64,000 nt of DNA, taken from positions 62,001 through 126,000 of the forward strand of contig NZ_JACHOS010000004.1 in NCBI RefSeq assembly GCF_014199985.1, read 5' to 3'. Positions within the stretch are counted from its first letter, which is position 1. Each line of letters begins with the position of its first letter. Under the pieces are notes generated by a model, which saw nothing but the letters and a program-made list of their open reading frames with translations, made no database searches and was not told the origin of the DNA. Positions 8,055 to 16,028 of this stretch are shown here, one piece after another. The translations under genes and the position numbers were made by a program. Source of the DNA: Methylorubrum rhodesianum (GTDB lineage: Bacteria; Pseudomonadota; Alphaproteobacteria; Rhizobiales; Beijerinckiaceae).

Positions 8055-8408
8055 ATGCCCGGCCGGATGTCCTGGCCGCCGTCCCGTTCCCTCTGCGTGT
8101 GGTTCCTGACCCTCGCCCTCGTGGCGGGGTTCGCGCTGCATGGTGTGCAGGCCGCGCACATGAGGGCGTCCATGCCTGTGGCGGCGATGCAGGCGCCGAT
8201 GCCCGACGGCTGCGATGGCTGTGACGACGGCGGGCAAGCCTCCGCAGCCTGCTCAGTGCTGTGCGCCGGCTTCGTCGCCATCGCTCCGGCGGCGGCCGGC
8301 CCCCGGATCACCGGGTCCTCGGTCGCGTTTGCGCTCGCGGATGTCGACGGCTGGAGCCTGCACGGACCGCCCGATCCCTTGCCGCCGAAGAGCCCCGTCC
8401 TGAGCTAG
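8055..8408 (+). CDS. Small secreted or membrane-anchored Cys/Met-containing protein
   Basis: 117 residues. A hydrophobic N-terminal segment (LCVWFLTLALVAGFALHGVQA) is followed by a Met-containing stretch (MRASMPVAAMQAPMP) and a cysteine cluster GCDGCDDGGQASAACSVLCAGF. It resembles small DUF2946-like proteins seen in copper operons, but I cannot confirm that assignment. ATG codons at 8055 and 8067 are both possible. It lies upstream of the ECF sigma gene and ends at a GC hairpin. A metal-binding role is inference from composition and context. Confidence 0.6.
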   Translation: MPGRMSWPPSRSLCVWFLTLALVAGFALHGVQAAHMRASMPVAAMQAPMPDGCDGCDDGGQASAACSVLCAGFVAIAPAAAGPRITGSSVAFALADVDGWSLHGPPDPLPPKSPVLS

Positions 8409-8430
8409 GCGCGCCGGCCAACCGGCGCGC
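8409..8430 (+). terminator. GC-rich hairpin after the 8055-8408 gene
   Basis: A perfect 9-bp stem, GCGCGCCGG (8409-8417) with CCGGCGCGC (8422-8430), and loop CCAA. It lies immediately after the stop codon. No T-run follows, so termination is plausible but unproven. Confidence 0.4.
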
Positions 8431-8689
8431 TGGTCGCCGCGCTTCCGACGACAGCCTCCGCGCGAGCTTGTGCCCGGGTCCCTCATCGAGGGGCCGGCCC
8501 CTACGGCATTCCAGGACGAGACCGATGTCATCCCACCGTGACCCGGCCCATGGCCGGCTGTCCCCGGCGCGCACCTGCGCGCGCAGCCTTTCCCTTCGCG
8601 GTCCGGCGCCCGACCCAGGCCATCCAGCGATGCTCCGCACCGGGAGCCGCCATGACCTGGCCCCACCGCCATCGCGCCGAGGAGCGCTT
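8431..8689. other. Non-coding stretch before the sigma operon
   Basis: No supported gene. Open frames here have no start signal or protein-like composition. The stretch ends at the SigF-type promoter. Confidence 0.4.
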
Positions 8690-8715
8690 GTAACCGTTGA
8701 GGCAGGCCTCCCGAA
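8690..8715 (+). promoter_or_regulatory. SigF-type promoter, autoregulation of the sigma gene
   Basis: GTAACC (8690-8695), 16 bases, then CGAA (8712-8715). The ATG at 8731 follows only 15 bases after the -10, so the leader would be very short. Its presence before the sigma gene and the other five boxes ties the set to this sigma factor. Confidence 0.82.
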
Positions 8716-8730
8716 CTCGGTGGGGAGTGC

Positions 8731-9291
8731 ATGATGATTGCCAGTGAAGCAGAGCTCAGGGGCCTGATGAGGGCCAGCCTGGGCGGTGATGCGGCTGCGT
8801 ACCGGGCGGTTCTCGACCGACTGAGCCGGCATCTGCGCGCCTATTACCGTGGTAAGCTGGCCCGCATCGGGCGAAGCCAGTCCGAGGCGGAGGACCTCGT
8901 GCAGGACACGCTGATGGCGATCCATACGCGTCGGCATACCTACGACGTGAACCAGCCGTTCACCCCGTGGGTGCAGGCCATCGCCCGCTACAAGCTGATC
9001 GTTCACCTGCGCCATACCCGCCCCTCGATGGCCGATGTGCCCATCGAGGATGCGGGCGACTTCCCGGCGCAGGACGACCATGCCGGCACGGAGAGCGCGC
9101 ACGACCTGGATCGGCTCCTGGCCAAGCTGCCCGAGAAGATGCGGCGCGCGATCCGCTACGTGAAGCGCGACGGCTTGAGCGTCGCCGAGGCCGCCAGCCG
9201 GACCGGCATGTCGGAATCGGCCATCAAGGTCAGCGTCCACCGTGGCCTCAAGGCCATGGCGTCCGCGATCAGCCAGGGAAGGGCACGATGA
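8731..9291 (+). CDS. sigF: ECF RNA polymerase sigma factor, SigF type
   Basis: 186 residues. Region 2 includes SEAEDLVQDTLMAIHTRR and FTPWVQAIARYKLIVHLRH. Region 4 holds the helix-turn-helix GLSVAEAASRTGMSESAIKV. Pairing with a DUF1109/NrsF membrane protein through an ATGA overlap identifies the Caulobacter SigF-like class, which responds to heavy metals and oxidants. GGGGAG lies before the start, and ATG at 8731 or 8734 are both possible. It probably recognises GTAAC[C/G]-N16-CGAA, found before itself and five other places in this window. Family is firm; target assignment is inferred. Confidence 0.9.
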   Translation: MMIASEAELRGLMRASLGGDAAAYRAVLDRLSRHLRAYYRGKLARIGRSQSEAEDLVQDTLMAIHTRRHTYDVNQPFTPWVQAIARYKLIVHLRHTRPSMADVPIEDAGDFPAQDDHAGTESAHDLDRLLAKLPEKMRRAIRYVKRDGLSVAEAASRTGMSESAIKVSVHRGLKAMASAISQGRAR

Positions 9292-9932
9292 GAACGAACG
9301 AGCTGATCGAGATGCTCAGCACGAACATCGAGCCGACCGACCACGGCCGGCTCAAGCGCGGCCTCGGCCTCGCCGCGGCGCTCGGCGCGGGGGCGGCGCT
9401 CTGCGTCGCGCTCCTGTCGCTCGGGGTCCGGCCGGACCTCGACCATCCCGGCGTGCTCGGCTTCCTGCTCCTGAAGGTCGCCTTCGGCGCCGGCATCGTC
9501 CTCCTGGCCGGATGGCTGCTGACCAAGGTCGCACGCCCAGGCGGCGAGACCAGGATCCGGGCCTGGGTCGCCGCGGCACCGTTCCTCGGGGTCATGCTGC
9601 TGGCCGCGCTCAGCCTGGCCTCGGCGCCGAGCTCGCACTGGGACAGGATGCTCGTCGGCCACATGTGGCTGGAGTGCCTCGTGTCGATCCCGATCATCGG
9701 CGTGGTGCCCTTCGCCGTCCTGGTCTGGGCCGTCCGCCGGTTCGCCGCGCCGACCGACCTCGTCCGGACGGGCGCGCTCGTCGGGCTGGCGGCCGGCGGC
9801 ATCAGCGCGATGGGGTACGCCCTTCACTGCATGGACGACTCGGTCCCGTTCGTGGCGCTCTGGTACGGCGGCACCATCGCGTTCTGCACCCTCGCCGGCG
9901 CCCTGCTCGGACCCCGTCTCCTGCGGTGGTGA
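9288..9932 (+). CDS. nrsF: Membrane anti-sigma factor NrsF (DUF1109)
   Basis: 214 residues with about six membrane helices and a short cytoplasmic N-terminus (MRTNELIEMLSTNIEP) of the kind that binds the sigma factor. Two cysteines lie in or next to membrane segments (WLECLVS near residue 127 and ALHCMDD near 180). NrsF proteins have paired conserved cysteines implicated in sensing metals such as chromate, so these are good sensor candidates. The ATG at 9288 overlaps the sigF stop, a typical sigma/anti-sigma arrangement. Sequestration of SigF until metal stress is known for the family and inferred here. Confidence 0.88.
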   Translation: MRTNELIEMLSTNIEPTDHGRLKRGLGLAAALGAGAALCVALLSLGVRPDLDHPGVLGFLLLKVAFGAGIVLLAGWLLTKVARPGGETRIRAWVAAAPFLGVMLLAALSLASAPSSHWDRMLVGHMWLECLVSIPIIGVVPFAVLVWAVRRFAAPTDLVRTGALVGLAAGGISAMGYALHCMDDSVPFVALWYGGTIAFCTLAGALLGPRLLRW

Positions 9933-9941
9933 CGTCCGCGC

Positions 9942-10115
9942 GTCCTGACGTCGACCGGGACGCCCGCGGAGGTCGCGGCCCCGGGCGCATATGCGATGAG
10001 CCACACGGCGACCGCGTTCCTGATGGATGCCGAGGGCCGCTTCAGGAGCGCGATCTCGCCGGATGAGCCGCGCCAGGCCGCGACGATGGCGCCGAGCGCC
10101 ACCTGGTCGGGATGA
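9942..10115 (+). pseudogene. Remnant of a SCO1/SenC copper-chaperone gene (C-terminal part)
   Basis: An open stretch reads TGTPAEVAAPGAYAMSHTAT, then AFLMDAEGRF and a stop at 10113. In intact SCO proteins about 13-20 residues separate GTPAEV from the MSHTA histidine motif; here they are fused. The thioredoxin-like N-terminus with its CxxxC is absent. The fragment begins right after nrsF, so an internal deletion and loss of the 5' part are likely. Identification rests on the short conserved MSHTA/FLMDAEGRF motif. Confidence 0.5.
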
Positions 10116-10616
10116 CGGCTGCCTGGGCCGTGCGTCGCGCTCGTCCTCGCCGGACTTGCGGCGGCCTGCCTCGCGGTGGGCCTCGCCGTGCTCGCGTTGC
10201 CGGTGCCGAGCCCACCCTCCCCCGCGGCGAGGTCCCACCCGGCCGCACGCGCGGCGGTCGACGTCCCCGCGGCGACGTTCGATCCGGTCTTCCGACCCTG
10301 CGCGCATCGTCACCGGATCGGCGCGTGCGCCCGGCACCTGTCCGGCCCTGCGCTCATCCAGGCGTTCGGCCGGGCCGCCGGCGAAGCCGAGGGCGACCCG
10401 TTCTCTCAGGCGAAGCGGCAGAGCGGCCTGGTCTGGGACGCGGCCACCCTCGCCCGCTTCCCGAAGGATCGCCAGGGCGTGGTGCCCCGGCCCGTGCATG
10501 CTGTTTGCGGGCTGTTCGCGGGCATCGGCGACGACGGACAGCTCGGCCGCATCGTCGGGCTCCTGCGTCAGGCCGATGGCGCCGACACGCGACTGGCCGC
10601 CGGCCCTGCGAGATGA
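10112..10616 (+). pseudogene. Degraded membrane-anchored cytochrome c
   Basis: A hydrophobic segment (ALVLAGLAAACLAVGLAVLA) precedes a class I cytochrome c core: FDPVFRPCAHRHRIG, SGPALIQAFGRAAG, and WDAATLARFPKD near the end. The heme site reads CAHRH instead of CxxCH, so one heme-attaching cysteine is lost. The methionine-ligand region (expected as ...RMLF...GI) is out of frame around 10490-10530, indicating a frameshift. No clean start exists. Together with the sco remnant it looks like a decayed copper/respiratory operon. Confidence 0.5.
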
Positions 10617-10929
10617 GATGAGCGGAGGGACCGGGGTGCGCGCCTGAGGGCGCGCGATCTCCTGTCCCGGCCTGTGGCCGGTGGCGCGCGTTCCGGGTCC
10701 CGGGGCATCGCCGTGACGTCGGGTGGAGCGGGACCACGCCGCATCGGCCGGACGGGCCGCCGGCAGACGAACGTGCCTGACGGGATGGCCGTACGTCACG
10801 CCACCGGCCGGCGTGGCTGTTCCACCGACCGGTCGGGGACGGTCGCCCGATTGAGCTCGCCGGGACGTGCCGGACCGATGGCCAGCGGAGGACGGCCGGA
10901 ATCCCGGCGACGTGACCGAACGATGCCAG
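10617..10929. other. No supported gene
   Basis: This GC-rich stretch between the cytochrome c remnant and the cytochrome b561 stop codon shows no protein-like frame, promoter box or repeat that I can support. Confidence 0.4.
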
Positions 10930-11562
10930 TCAGGCGTCAGGACCGCTTTTCGGGCGCAGTCCGGGGGTCACGCGCGCGAGGGTGGCATCCTTGAGCACGA
11001 AGTGATGCAGGAGGGCCGCGGCGGCATGCAGGGCGATGAGGCCCATCGCGATCCAGGCCAGCGTGGAGTGAACCGCGAACGCGGCGGCCCTGTCGGGCAA
11101 CGGGGCCGGGTCGAGGCTCGGCAGGGTGAAGAGGCCGAACACGAAGGGGTTGATGTGGCAGCAGCCCGGGGCCGACACGACGCTCCACCCGGCGACGGGG
11201 AGCGCCACCATGAGCACGTAGAGCGCGGTGTGCGTGCCGTGCGCGGCCAGGCGCTGCCAGGCGGGCATGCCGGCCGGCAGTGCCGGCCACGGACGAAGCA
11301 GCCGGAAGAGGGCCCGCATCGCGACCAGGGCGAGGACCGTGAGACCGAGCGAGGCGTGCAGATTGTAGGTCGGCCAGTACTGGGGCTGGCAGCACGAGGC
11401 TAACCGGTGGACGACCAGCCCGGCCGCGAGCGCCGCGAACAGCGCCGCCATGCCGAGCCAGTGCAAGACGACGGAGGCCGTGGCGGGCCTGCGCGACTTC
11501 GCGGTGCTCCGACCGGCAGGCCGGAGAGCATGCGCGTCCGGATCGGGATTGCTGGTCGCCAA
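10930..11562 (-). CDS. Cytochrome b561 family membrane protein
   Basis: About 210 residues with four membrane helices. Heme-ligand histidines of the b561 family are visible: VLHWLGMAALFA (helix 1), YNLHASLGLTVLAL (helix 2) and FAVHSTLAWIAMGLIALHAA with LLHHFVLKD (helix 4). The CC of LASCCQPQYWPTY and SAPGCCHINPF is unusual for the family. The start is uncertain: TTG at 11562 gives a normal length, and an open frame extends to 11679. It is the last gene of a run (CusF-like, membrane protein, Met-rich protein, b561) below a SigF-type promoter. Electron transfer across the membrane is the likely role. Confidence 0.78.
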   Translation of the reverse strand: MATSNPDPDAHALRPAGRSTAKSRRPATASVVLHWLGMAALFAALAAGLVVHRLASCCQPQYWPTYNLHASLGLTVLALVAMRALFRLLRPWPALPAGMPAWQRLAAHGTHTALYVLMVALPVAGWSVVSAPGCCHINPFVFGLFTLPSLDPAPLPDRAAAFAVHSTLAWIAMGLIALHAAAALLHHFVLKDATLARVTPGLRPKSGPDA

Positions 11563-11700
11563 GTCAGGGCTCGCGGTGGCAGGAGGTTGCGGTACGAGGC
11601 GGCGCCGGTCGCGGGATGCGCCGCGCGCGCGGGCAGCGTCCGGCCGGATCCCCCGCGTCCCGGGGAACCCGCGAGGCAAGGCTCGCGGGTCCGTCTTCCG

Positions 11701-12024
11701 TTACTGAGGCTTGGCCGGGCTCTGCGTCTGAGCCGCGTTCAGGCGCTGCTCCAACTGGTTCACGCGCTCCTGCAACGCGCTCATCTTGTTCATCATGCCG
11801 CAGCCGCCCTGCTTCGCATCGGCGGACCCCGAGCCCATCCCCATGCCACCCATCATCCCCTTCATCATGCCCATGCCGCCTGGCTGGGGCATGCCGCCGG
11901 CCTGACCCGACGGGTCGCCGCCCTGCTGGGACGGCTGGGCGCCCGTGCCCTGAGCAAGGGCCACGCCGGCCGTCAGCGCGAGCCCGAGAAGGGACGAGGC
12001 GGACATCATCGTCGCGAGTTTCAT
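11701..12024 (-). CDS. Secreted Met-rich, coiled-coil protein (probable periplasmic copper binder)
   Basis: 107 residues. The signal peptide (MKLATMMSASSLLGLALTAG) precedes a Gly/Met-rich segment with GGMGMMKGMMGGMGMGSG, a GGCGMM motif, and a C-terminal heptad-like helix (MSALQERVNQLEQRLNAAQ). Met clusters plus a cysteine suit Cu(I) binding; the helix could mediate oligomerisation. It starts two bases after the stop of the upstream gene. Function is inferred from composition. Confidence 0.72.
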   Translation of the reverse strand: MKLATMMSASSLLGLALTAGVALAQGTGAQPSQQGGDPSGQAGGMPQPGGMGMMKGMMGGMGMGSGSADAKQGGCGMMNKMSALQERVNQLEQRLNAAQTQSPAKPQ

Positions 12025-12026
12025 CG

Positions 12027-12341
12027 TCAGACTCCGGTGTTGTCAGAGGAGCGCCGCTGCTCGGGAGCGGACGGCGGCGTCGGCCAGGCGGGGACCTCCC
12101 CGCCGAAACCAGGGTTCGGTCGCGCCAAGGCTTCCGGCGAGCGCCGGCGGGAGCCGAGGACATCGACAAGGTTTCTCGCGAGCGCCGCCCCGGCCAGGAT
12201 CACCCCGACCACGGCGAGCACCGCGAACAGGACCACGAGCCAGGTGATCGGGCCGCCCTGCAGGACCCATCGCCAGTCGGAGGCGTTCCCTGCCATCATC
12301 GCGCACATCGCATTCCCCGCCTCATCGGCCGGTCCGCGCAT
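12027..12341 (-). CDS. Single-pass membrane protein in the CusF-like operon
   Basis: 104 residues. A short N-terminus with MCAMMAGNASDW precedes one strong membrane helix (ITWLVVLFAVLAVVGVILAG) and an arginine- and proline-rich cytoplasmic tail. ATG codons at 12341 and 12308 are both plausible; the latter has a GGCGGGGA stretch upstream. Two bases separate it from the Met-rich gene. No family recognised. Its operon partners suggest a role in envelope copper handling. Confidence 0.6.
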   Translation of the reverse strand: MRGPADEAGNAMCAMMAGNASDWRWVLQGGPITWLVVLFAVLAVVGVILAGAALARNLVDVLGSRRRSPEALARPNPGFGGEVPAWPTPPSAPEQRRSSDNTGV

Positions 12342-12437
12342 CGCACCGCCGCATCGCGGCGGGGACGCAGGGGCGCGGCAGGCCCCAAGGCCATTGGCCG
12401 GCCTGGGCCGACGACCACCCGCGGAGGACTCGACGGT

Positions 12438-12818
12438 TCATCCCTGCGGCCGGATACTCATGACCCGCTCGACGCCGGCGTGCTGGGCTGCTCGCACCTC
12501 CACCGCGTCCCCGACTCTGACGGCGCCGAGGCGGACAGTTTCGGCAACCTGGAACGTCGCGGTCGCCACCCGCCTGCCGCGGGCCGGGAACGCTGCGTAC
12601 GCGACGGTGCGCTTCGCCGAGCGCTCGTCAACCGCCCTGATCCTGGCGTCGACCCGGGCAACCGCATCCGTGGATGCCCGCAGCAGCCGGGAGACGTGGT
12701 GCAGCCAATCCAGGGCGCTCTCGCGGGCGGCCGCGGGAGCGGAGAGAAGCGGCGACGCTCCCGCTAGGGTTAGCCCGAGCAGTGTCATCAGGATCGGCTT
12801 CGAAGGGACGGCCACCAT
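12438..12818 (-). CDS. Secreted CusF-fold-like protein lacking the usual metal ligands
   Basis: 126 residues with a signal peptide (about residues 9-31). The C-terminal half follows the CusF small-barrel pattern: a strand after FPARGRRVATATFQV, then LGAVRVGDAVEVRA and VMSIRP. The conserved Trp/Met copper ligands of CusF are not present, so it may bind another ligand or be structural. GGAG lies six bases before the ATG at 12818. The SigF-type promoter at 12848-12873 is only 29 bases upstream. Fold assignment is inference from pattern, not certain. Confidence 0.65.
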   Translation of the reverse strand: MVAVPSKPILMTLLGLTLAGASPLLSAPAAARESALDWLHHVSRLLRASTDAVARVDARIRAVDERSAKRTVAYAAFPARGRRVATATFQVAETVRLGAVRVGDAVEVRAAQHAGVERVMSIRPQG

Positions 12819-12847
12819 CGTCTCCGTCAGGTCGGAATGAGAAGCAA

Positions 12848-12873
12848 TTCGGGGCAGCGCCGGATTTCGTTAC
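12848..12873 (-). promoter_or_regulatory. SigF-type promoter for the CusF-like/b561 operon
   Basis: GTAACG (12868-12873, minus strand), 16 bases, then CGAA (12848-12851). It probably drives the four co-directional genes from 12818 down to 10930. Confidence 0.8.
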
Positions 12874-13046
12874 AAACCGGGAAAGTCGGTGAGGCGAGGG
12901 CGCGGAGGCGGCGCGCGCGTGAGCCCCGGGGCCCTCGAAGAAACGAGAGCGGGTGTTCGACCGACCCCGCGGCGGGCGGGGTTGCGTCGGTTCCTCCGGT
13001 GGGCGAACACGCAGCACTCACCCGTCACGGGTCGGAGCACGAACCC

Positions 13047-13586
13047 ATGGTTTCATCGGAGCGGGCAGCGCGGATCGGAATTCTGACGGTCTCGGACCGC
13101 GCGAGCTCTGGCGGCTACGCGGACGCGAGCGGGCCGGCCATGCAGGCCGTCCTGACGGAAATCCTCGCCTCGCCCTGGGAGGCGGTCGCGCGCACCGTGC
13201 CGGACGGCGTCGAGAGCGTGCGGGACGCCCTGATCCGGCTCGTGGACGACGCGCACTGTGACCTGGTCCTGACCACCGGCGGGACGGGGCCGGCGCCCCG
13301 CGACCTCACCCCCGAGGGTACCGAGGCCGCCTGCGACAGGATGATGCCCGGCTTCGGCGAACTCATGCGGCGGCGCAGCCTGGAGCAGGTGCCGACCGCC
13401 ATCCTGTCGCGGCAGACGGCGGGCCTGCGCGGCAAGGCCCTGATCGTGAACTGTCCCGGGCGTCCCGCGTCCATCCGCGTCAGCCTGCTCGCCGTATTCC
13501 CGGCCATCCCGTATTGCCTGGACCTGATCGGGGCAGCCCACATCGAGACGGATCCGAGCCTAGTTCAGGCGTTCCGGCCGACTTAA
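13047..13586 (+). CDS. mog: Molybdopterin adenylyltransferase (MogA/MoaB family)
   Basis: 179 residues. It activates molybdopterin by adenylation before molybdate insertion, in the cytoplasm. Family motifs are clear: IGILTVSDRASSGGYADASG at the start, DLVLTTGGTGPAPRDLTPEG in the middle, RQTAGLRGKALIVNCPGRP, and a hydrophobic C-terminus. The ATG at 13047 begins MVSSERAARIGI; the frame is open further upstream but without family residues. It is divergent from the SigF-controlled operon and no other Mo-cofactor gene is nearby, so it looks like an isolated accessory copy. Confidence 0.9.
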   Translation: MVSSERAARIGILTVSDRASSGGYADASGPAMQAVLTEILASPWEAVARTVPDGVESVRDALIRLVDDAHCDLVLTTGGTGPAPRDLTPEGTEAACDRMMPGFGELMRRRSLEQVPTAILSRQTAGLRGKALIVNCPGRPASIRVSLLAVFPAIPYCLDLIGAAHIETDPSLVQAFRPT

Positions 13587-14028
13587 CCCGCCGGAGACCG
13601 CCCGGTTTGCCACGGTCCTCCCCTCTCCTTGCGATGGCGGCTTAACAGCCGCGCAATCGCGACCCGCGAACCCCGGCCAGCCGGACTTCGCCATCGACTC
13701 GGGTCTGGGTACGGACCGAACGCGATGATCTCAGCCTGGCTTGGGGATAAGGAGGTGCGCAAGCTGTGTCCCAGAGCCGCTCCGGACGTTGCTTCGGAAG
13801 CGTGGACAACCTTTGTCGCCGATGCGATTGCCAAGGAGCCACGCAGGCGTTCCGCTGCGGAGCGCGAGGCGATCGCGATGGCCAGGGCGATCGAGTCAGC
13901 CGAGCGGGCGCGTGGTGCGCCGCCTAGAGGGCCATGCCAGCACCAAGTCGCAGCGGGACCTCGTCAAGTTCGTCGAGCACCGCCCCGTGATGCGCCGGCG
14001 GCCCTTGCCCGGAGCTCGCCGGACCACC
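13587..14028. other. Stretch with one doubtful ORF
   Basis: A plus-strand frame from ATG 13725 encodes MISAWLGDKEVRKLCPRA, then about 50 residues of helix-like, charged sequence before turning into low-complexity arginine/proline sequence. It could be the N-terminal remnant of a gene. I recognise no family and would not call it as real. Confidence 0.3.
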
Positions 14029-14412
14029 TCAGACGGTCTGGCAACCCTCCCCACGGACGCATCCAGGGCTCCCGGCCTCGGCCAGAATCGGCCCGAAGCT
14101 CGATGTCCGCCCCCTACAGGCTCCCGCTCCGAGCGCATCGACGGCGCAGAGGGCATCGAGGGACTGCCCACCGAGCAAGACGCGGTGGCCTGTCGCGACG
14201 CGGGAGAATGGGTACGCGTACCGGATGACCGTCGTCGCGGGCTCCAGGCCGATCAGGTCCCGCCGCCGCAAGCTTCCCAGGAGGGCTCGCGCATGATCCT
14301 CGGCGACGCCCATCGTGGCGGCGATGGCGCCAAGGTGGACGTTCCCGTTCCGCGTAGAGGCGGAGGACGGCGCGCCAGACCCGATCCTCATCGGCCTCCA
14401 GCGGACGCGCTT
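14029..14412 (-). pseudogene. Decayed merB-like (organomercurial lyase) gene
   Basis: One frame encodes GVAEDHARALLGSLRRRDLI and then RYAYPFSRVATGHRVLLGG with ALCAVDALGAGA, matching the winged-helix and early core of MerB (xYPFS...HRV...xxCAxDALG). The residues expected before it (DEDRVWRAVLRLYAERERP) are encoded just upstream in another frame, showing a frameshift near 14340-14350. The C-terminal part with the second catalytic cysteine is missing. It lies directly downstream of merA on the same strand, as merB often does. Confidence 0.6.
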
Positions 14413-14588
14413 ACGCCTCGATCAAGCTGGACCGCGCAGCCGTCGCCGGGCGAGCGCGGCCCGCGCGCCAGGCGAGATAGCGGCCGACCATTCCGGGCGG
14501 AGCACGCCCGGCCTGATCTCGACGGGACAACGCTGCGGTCTCGCATGCAGGTCGGACGACATCCCCCTGCGGATCCTGGGCATCCCGG

Positions 14589-16028
14589 TTAACCGGCGCA
14601 GCAGGACAATTTCTTGACGTCCCTGTCGAAGGTCTGGGCCGCGAGCTTGAGACCCTCGACGGTGGTCAGGTACGGGAAGATCGTCTCCGCGAGCGCGTCG
14701 ATGGTCAGCCCGCCGCGGATGGCCATCGCCGCCGTCTGGATGCTGTCCGCGCCCTCGGGCGCCAGGATATGCGCTCCCAACAGCTTCCGGGTCGCGCGAT
14801 CCGCCACGAGCTTGATCAGCCCGCGCGTGTCGCGCGCCGCGAGCGCGCGGGGCACGTTGTCGAGCGTGAGCACCGAGGTGCGCACGTCGTACCCGGTCGC
14901 CCTGGCCTGCGCCTCGGTGAGGCCGACGCTCCCGACCTGAGGGTCGGTGAACACCACGGCCGGCATCGCCCTGTTGTCGTAGCGCAGGCTGTCGCCGTTG
15001 AGGGCGTTCTTGGCGGCCAGTTTCGCGCCGTAGGCGGCCATGTAGACGAACTGGTCCTTCCCGGTGACGTCGCCCGCGGCGTAGATGCCCGGCTTCGAGG
15101 TGCGCATGCGGTCGTCGACCACGATGGCGCCCGTCGGCGTCCGGGCGACACCCGCGTCGGCGAGACCGAGGTCCTCGGTATTCGCGGTGCGCCCGGTCGC
15201 GACGAGGATCCGCTCGGCCGTGACGGTCTCCCGGCGGCCGTCCCGCCAGAGCGTGAGGCTCACGCCACCCTCCGTCCTGTCCACGCCCTCGTAGGACAGG
15301 CCGCCCAGAACGGCGATGCCTTCGCCGGCCAGGTAGCCGGCGAGGGCCTCCCCGATCTCCGGCTCCGCCGCGGGCAGGAGCCGGCTGCGGCAGACGAGCG
15401 TCACGGCGACCCCGACCCGCGCGAAGGTCTGCGCAAGCTCCGCGCCGATGTAGCCGCCGCCGAGGACGATCATCGAGCGCGGAAGTTCGGTGAGGGCAAG
15501 CGCCGCGGTGCTGTCGAGGGGCGAGGCGTCGGCAAGGCCGGGAATGTTCGGCATGGCCGGGCGCGTGCCCGTGGCGATGAGGATGCGATTCGCCGCGAAA
15601 TGCCGGCCCCCTGCCTCGACCCCGCCGGCGACGAGGCGCGCGCGACCCTCGTGGTAGGACACGTTGTTGTAGGCCGGCAGGAGGTCCGCGTACTTCGCCT
15701 GGCGCAGGCCCTGCACCAGGGCGTCCTTCTGGGCGACCTGGGCGCGCCAGTCGGTCACCCGAGCCTGGGCCTGGATGCCCGCGAACCGGCCGCCCGCGGT
15801 GTTGGCATGGTGCACGGTCTCCGCGGCCCGGATCAGGGCCTTCGAGGGGACGCAGCCCACGTTCACGCAGCTGCCGCCCAACGTGCCGTGCCCGATGAGG
15901 GCGACCTGTGCGCCCTGCTCGGCGGCCGTGATCGCGGCCGAGAACCCGGCCGAACCGGCGCCGACGACGACGAGGTCGTAGGGGCCGCTGCCGTTGTTCC
16001 CGCGCGGGGTGCTGCAGCAATCGCTCAT
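14589..16028 (-). CDS. merA: Mercuric reductase MerA
   Basis: 479 residues. This cytoplasmic FAD/NADPH enzyme reduces Hg(II) to volatile Hg(0). It has the FAD motif VVVGAGSAGFSAA, the redox-active GGSCVNVGCVPSKA, an NADPH motif MIVLGGGYIGAELAQ, the second FAD motif KPGIYAAGDVTGKDQF, and the C-terminal vicinal CC (KKLSCCAG) specific to MerA. The N-terminal HMA domain of longer MerA forms is absent; an N-terminal MSDCCSTPRG replaces it. The ATG at 16028 was chosen over 16067 because the extra residues are not family-like. It lies about 270 bases downstream of merP on the same strand, so merTP and merA are probably one mer unit. Confidence 0.95.
   Translation of the reverse strand: MSDCCSTPRGNNGSGPYDLVVVGAGSAGFSAAITAAEQGAQVALIGHGTLGGSCVNVGCVPSKALIRAAETVHHANTAGGRFAGIQAQARVTDWRAQVAQKDALVQGLRQAKYADLLPAYNNVSYHEGRARLVAGGVEAGGRHFAANRILIATGTRPAMPNIPGLADASPLDSTAALALTELPRSMIVLGGGYIGAELAQTFARVGVAVTLVCRSRLLPAAEPEIGEALAGYLAGEGIAVLGGLSYEGVDRTEGGVSLTLWRDGRRETVTAERILVATGRTANTEDLGLADAGVARTPTGAIVVDDRMRTSKPGIYAAGDVTGKDQFVYMAAYGAKLAAKNALNGDSLRYDNRAMPAVVFTDPQVGSVGLTEAQARATGYDVRTSVLTLDNVPRALAARDTRGLIKLVADRATRKLLGAHILAPEGADSIQTAAMAIRGGLTIDALAETIFPYLTTVEGLKLAAQTFDRDVKKLSCCAG

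Noticed and set aside
8967..10799. Long minus-strand frame opposite nrsF and the cytochrome c remnant
   Set aside because: Composition is Arg/Ala/Gly-rich without domains, and it opposes two well-supported plus-strand genes.
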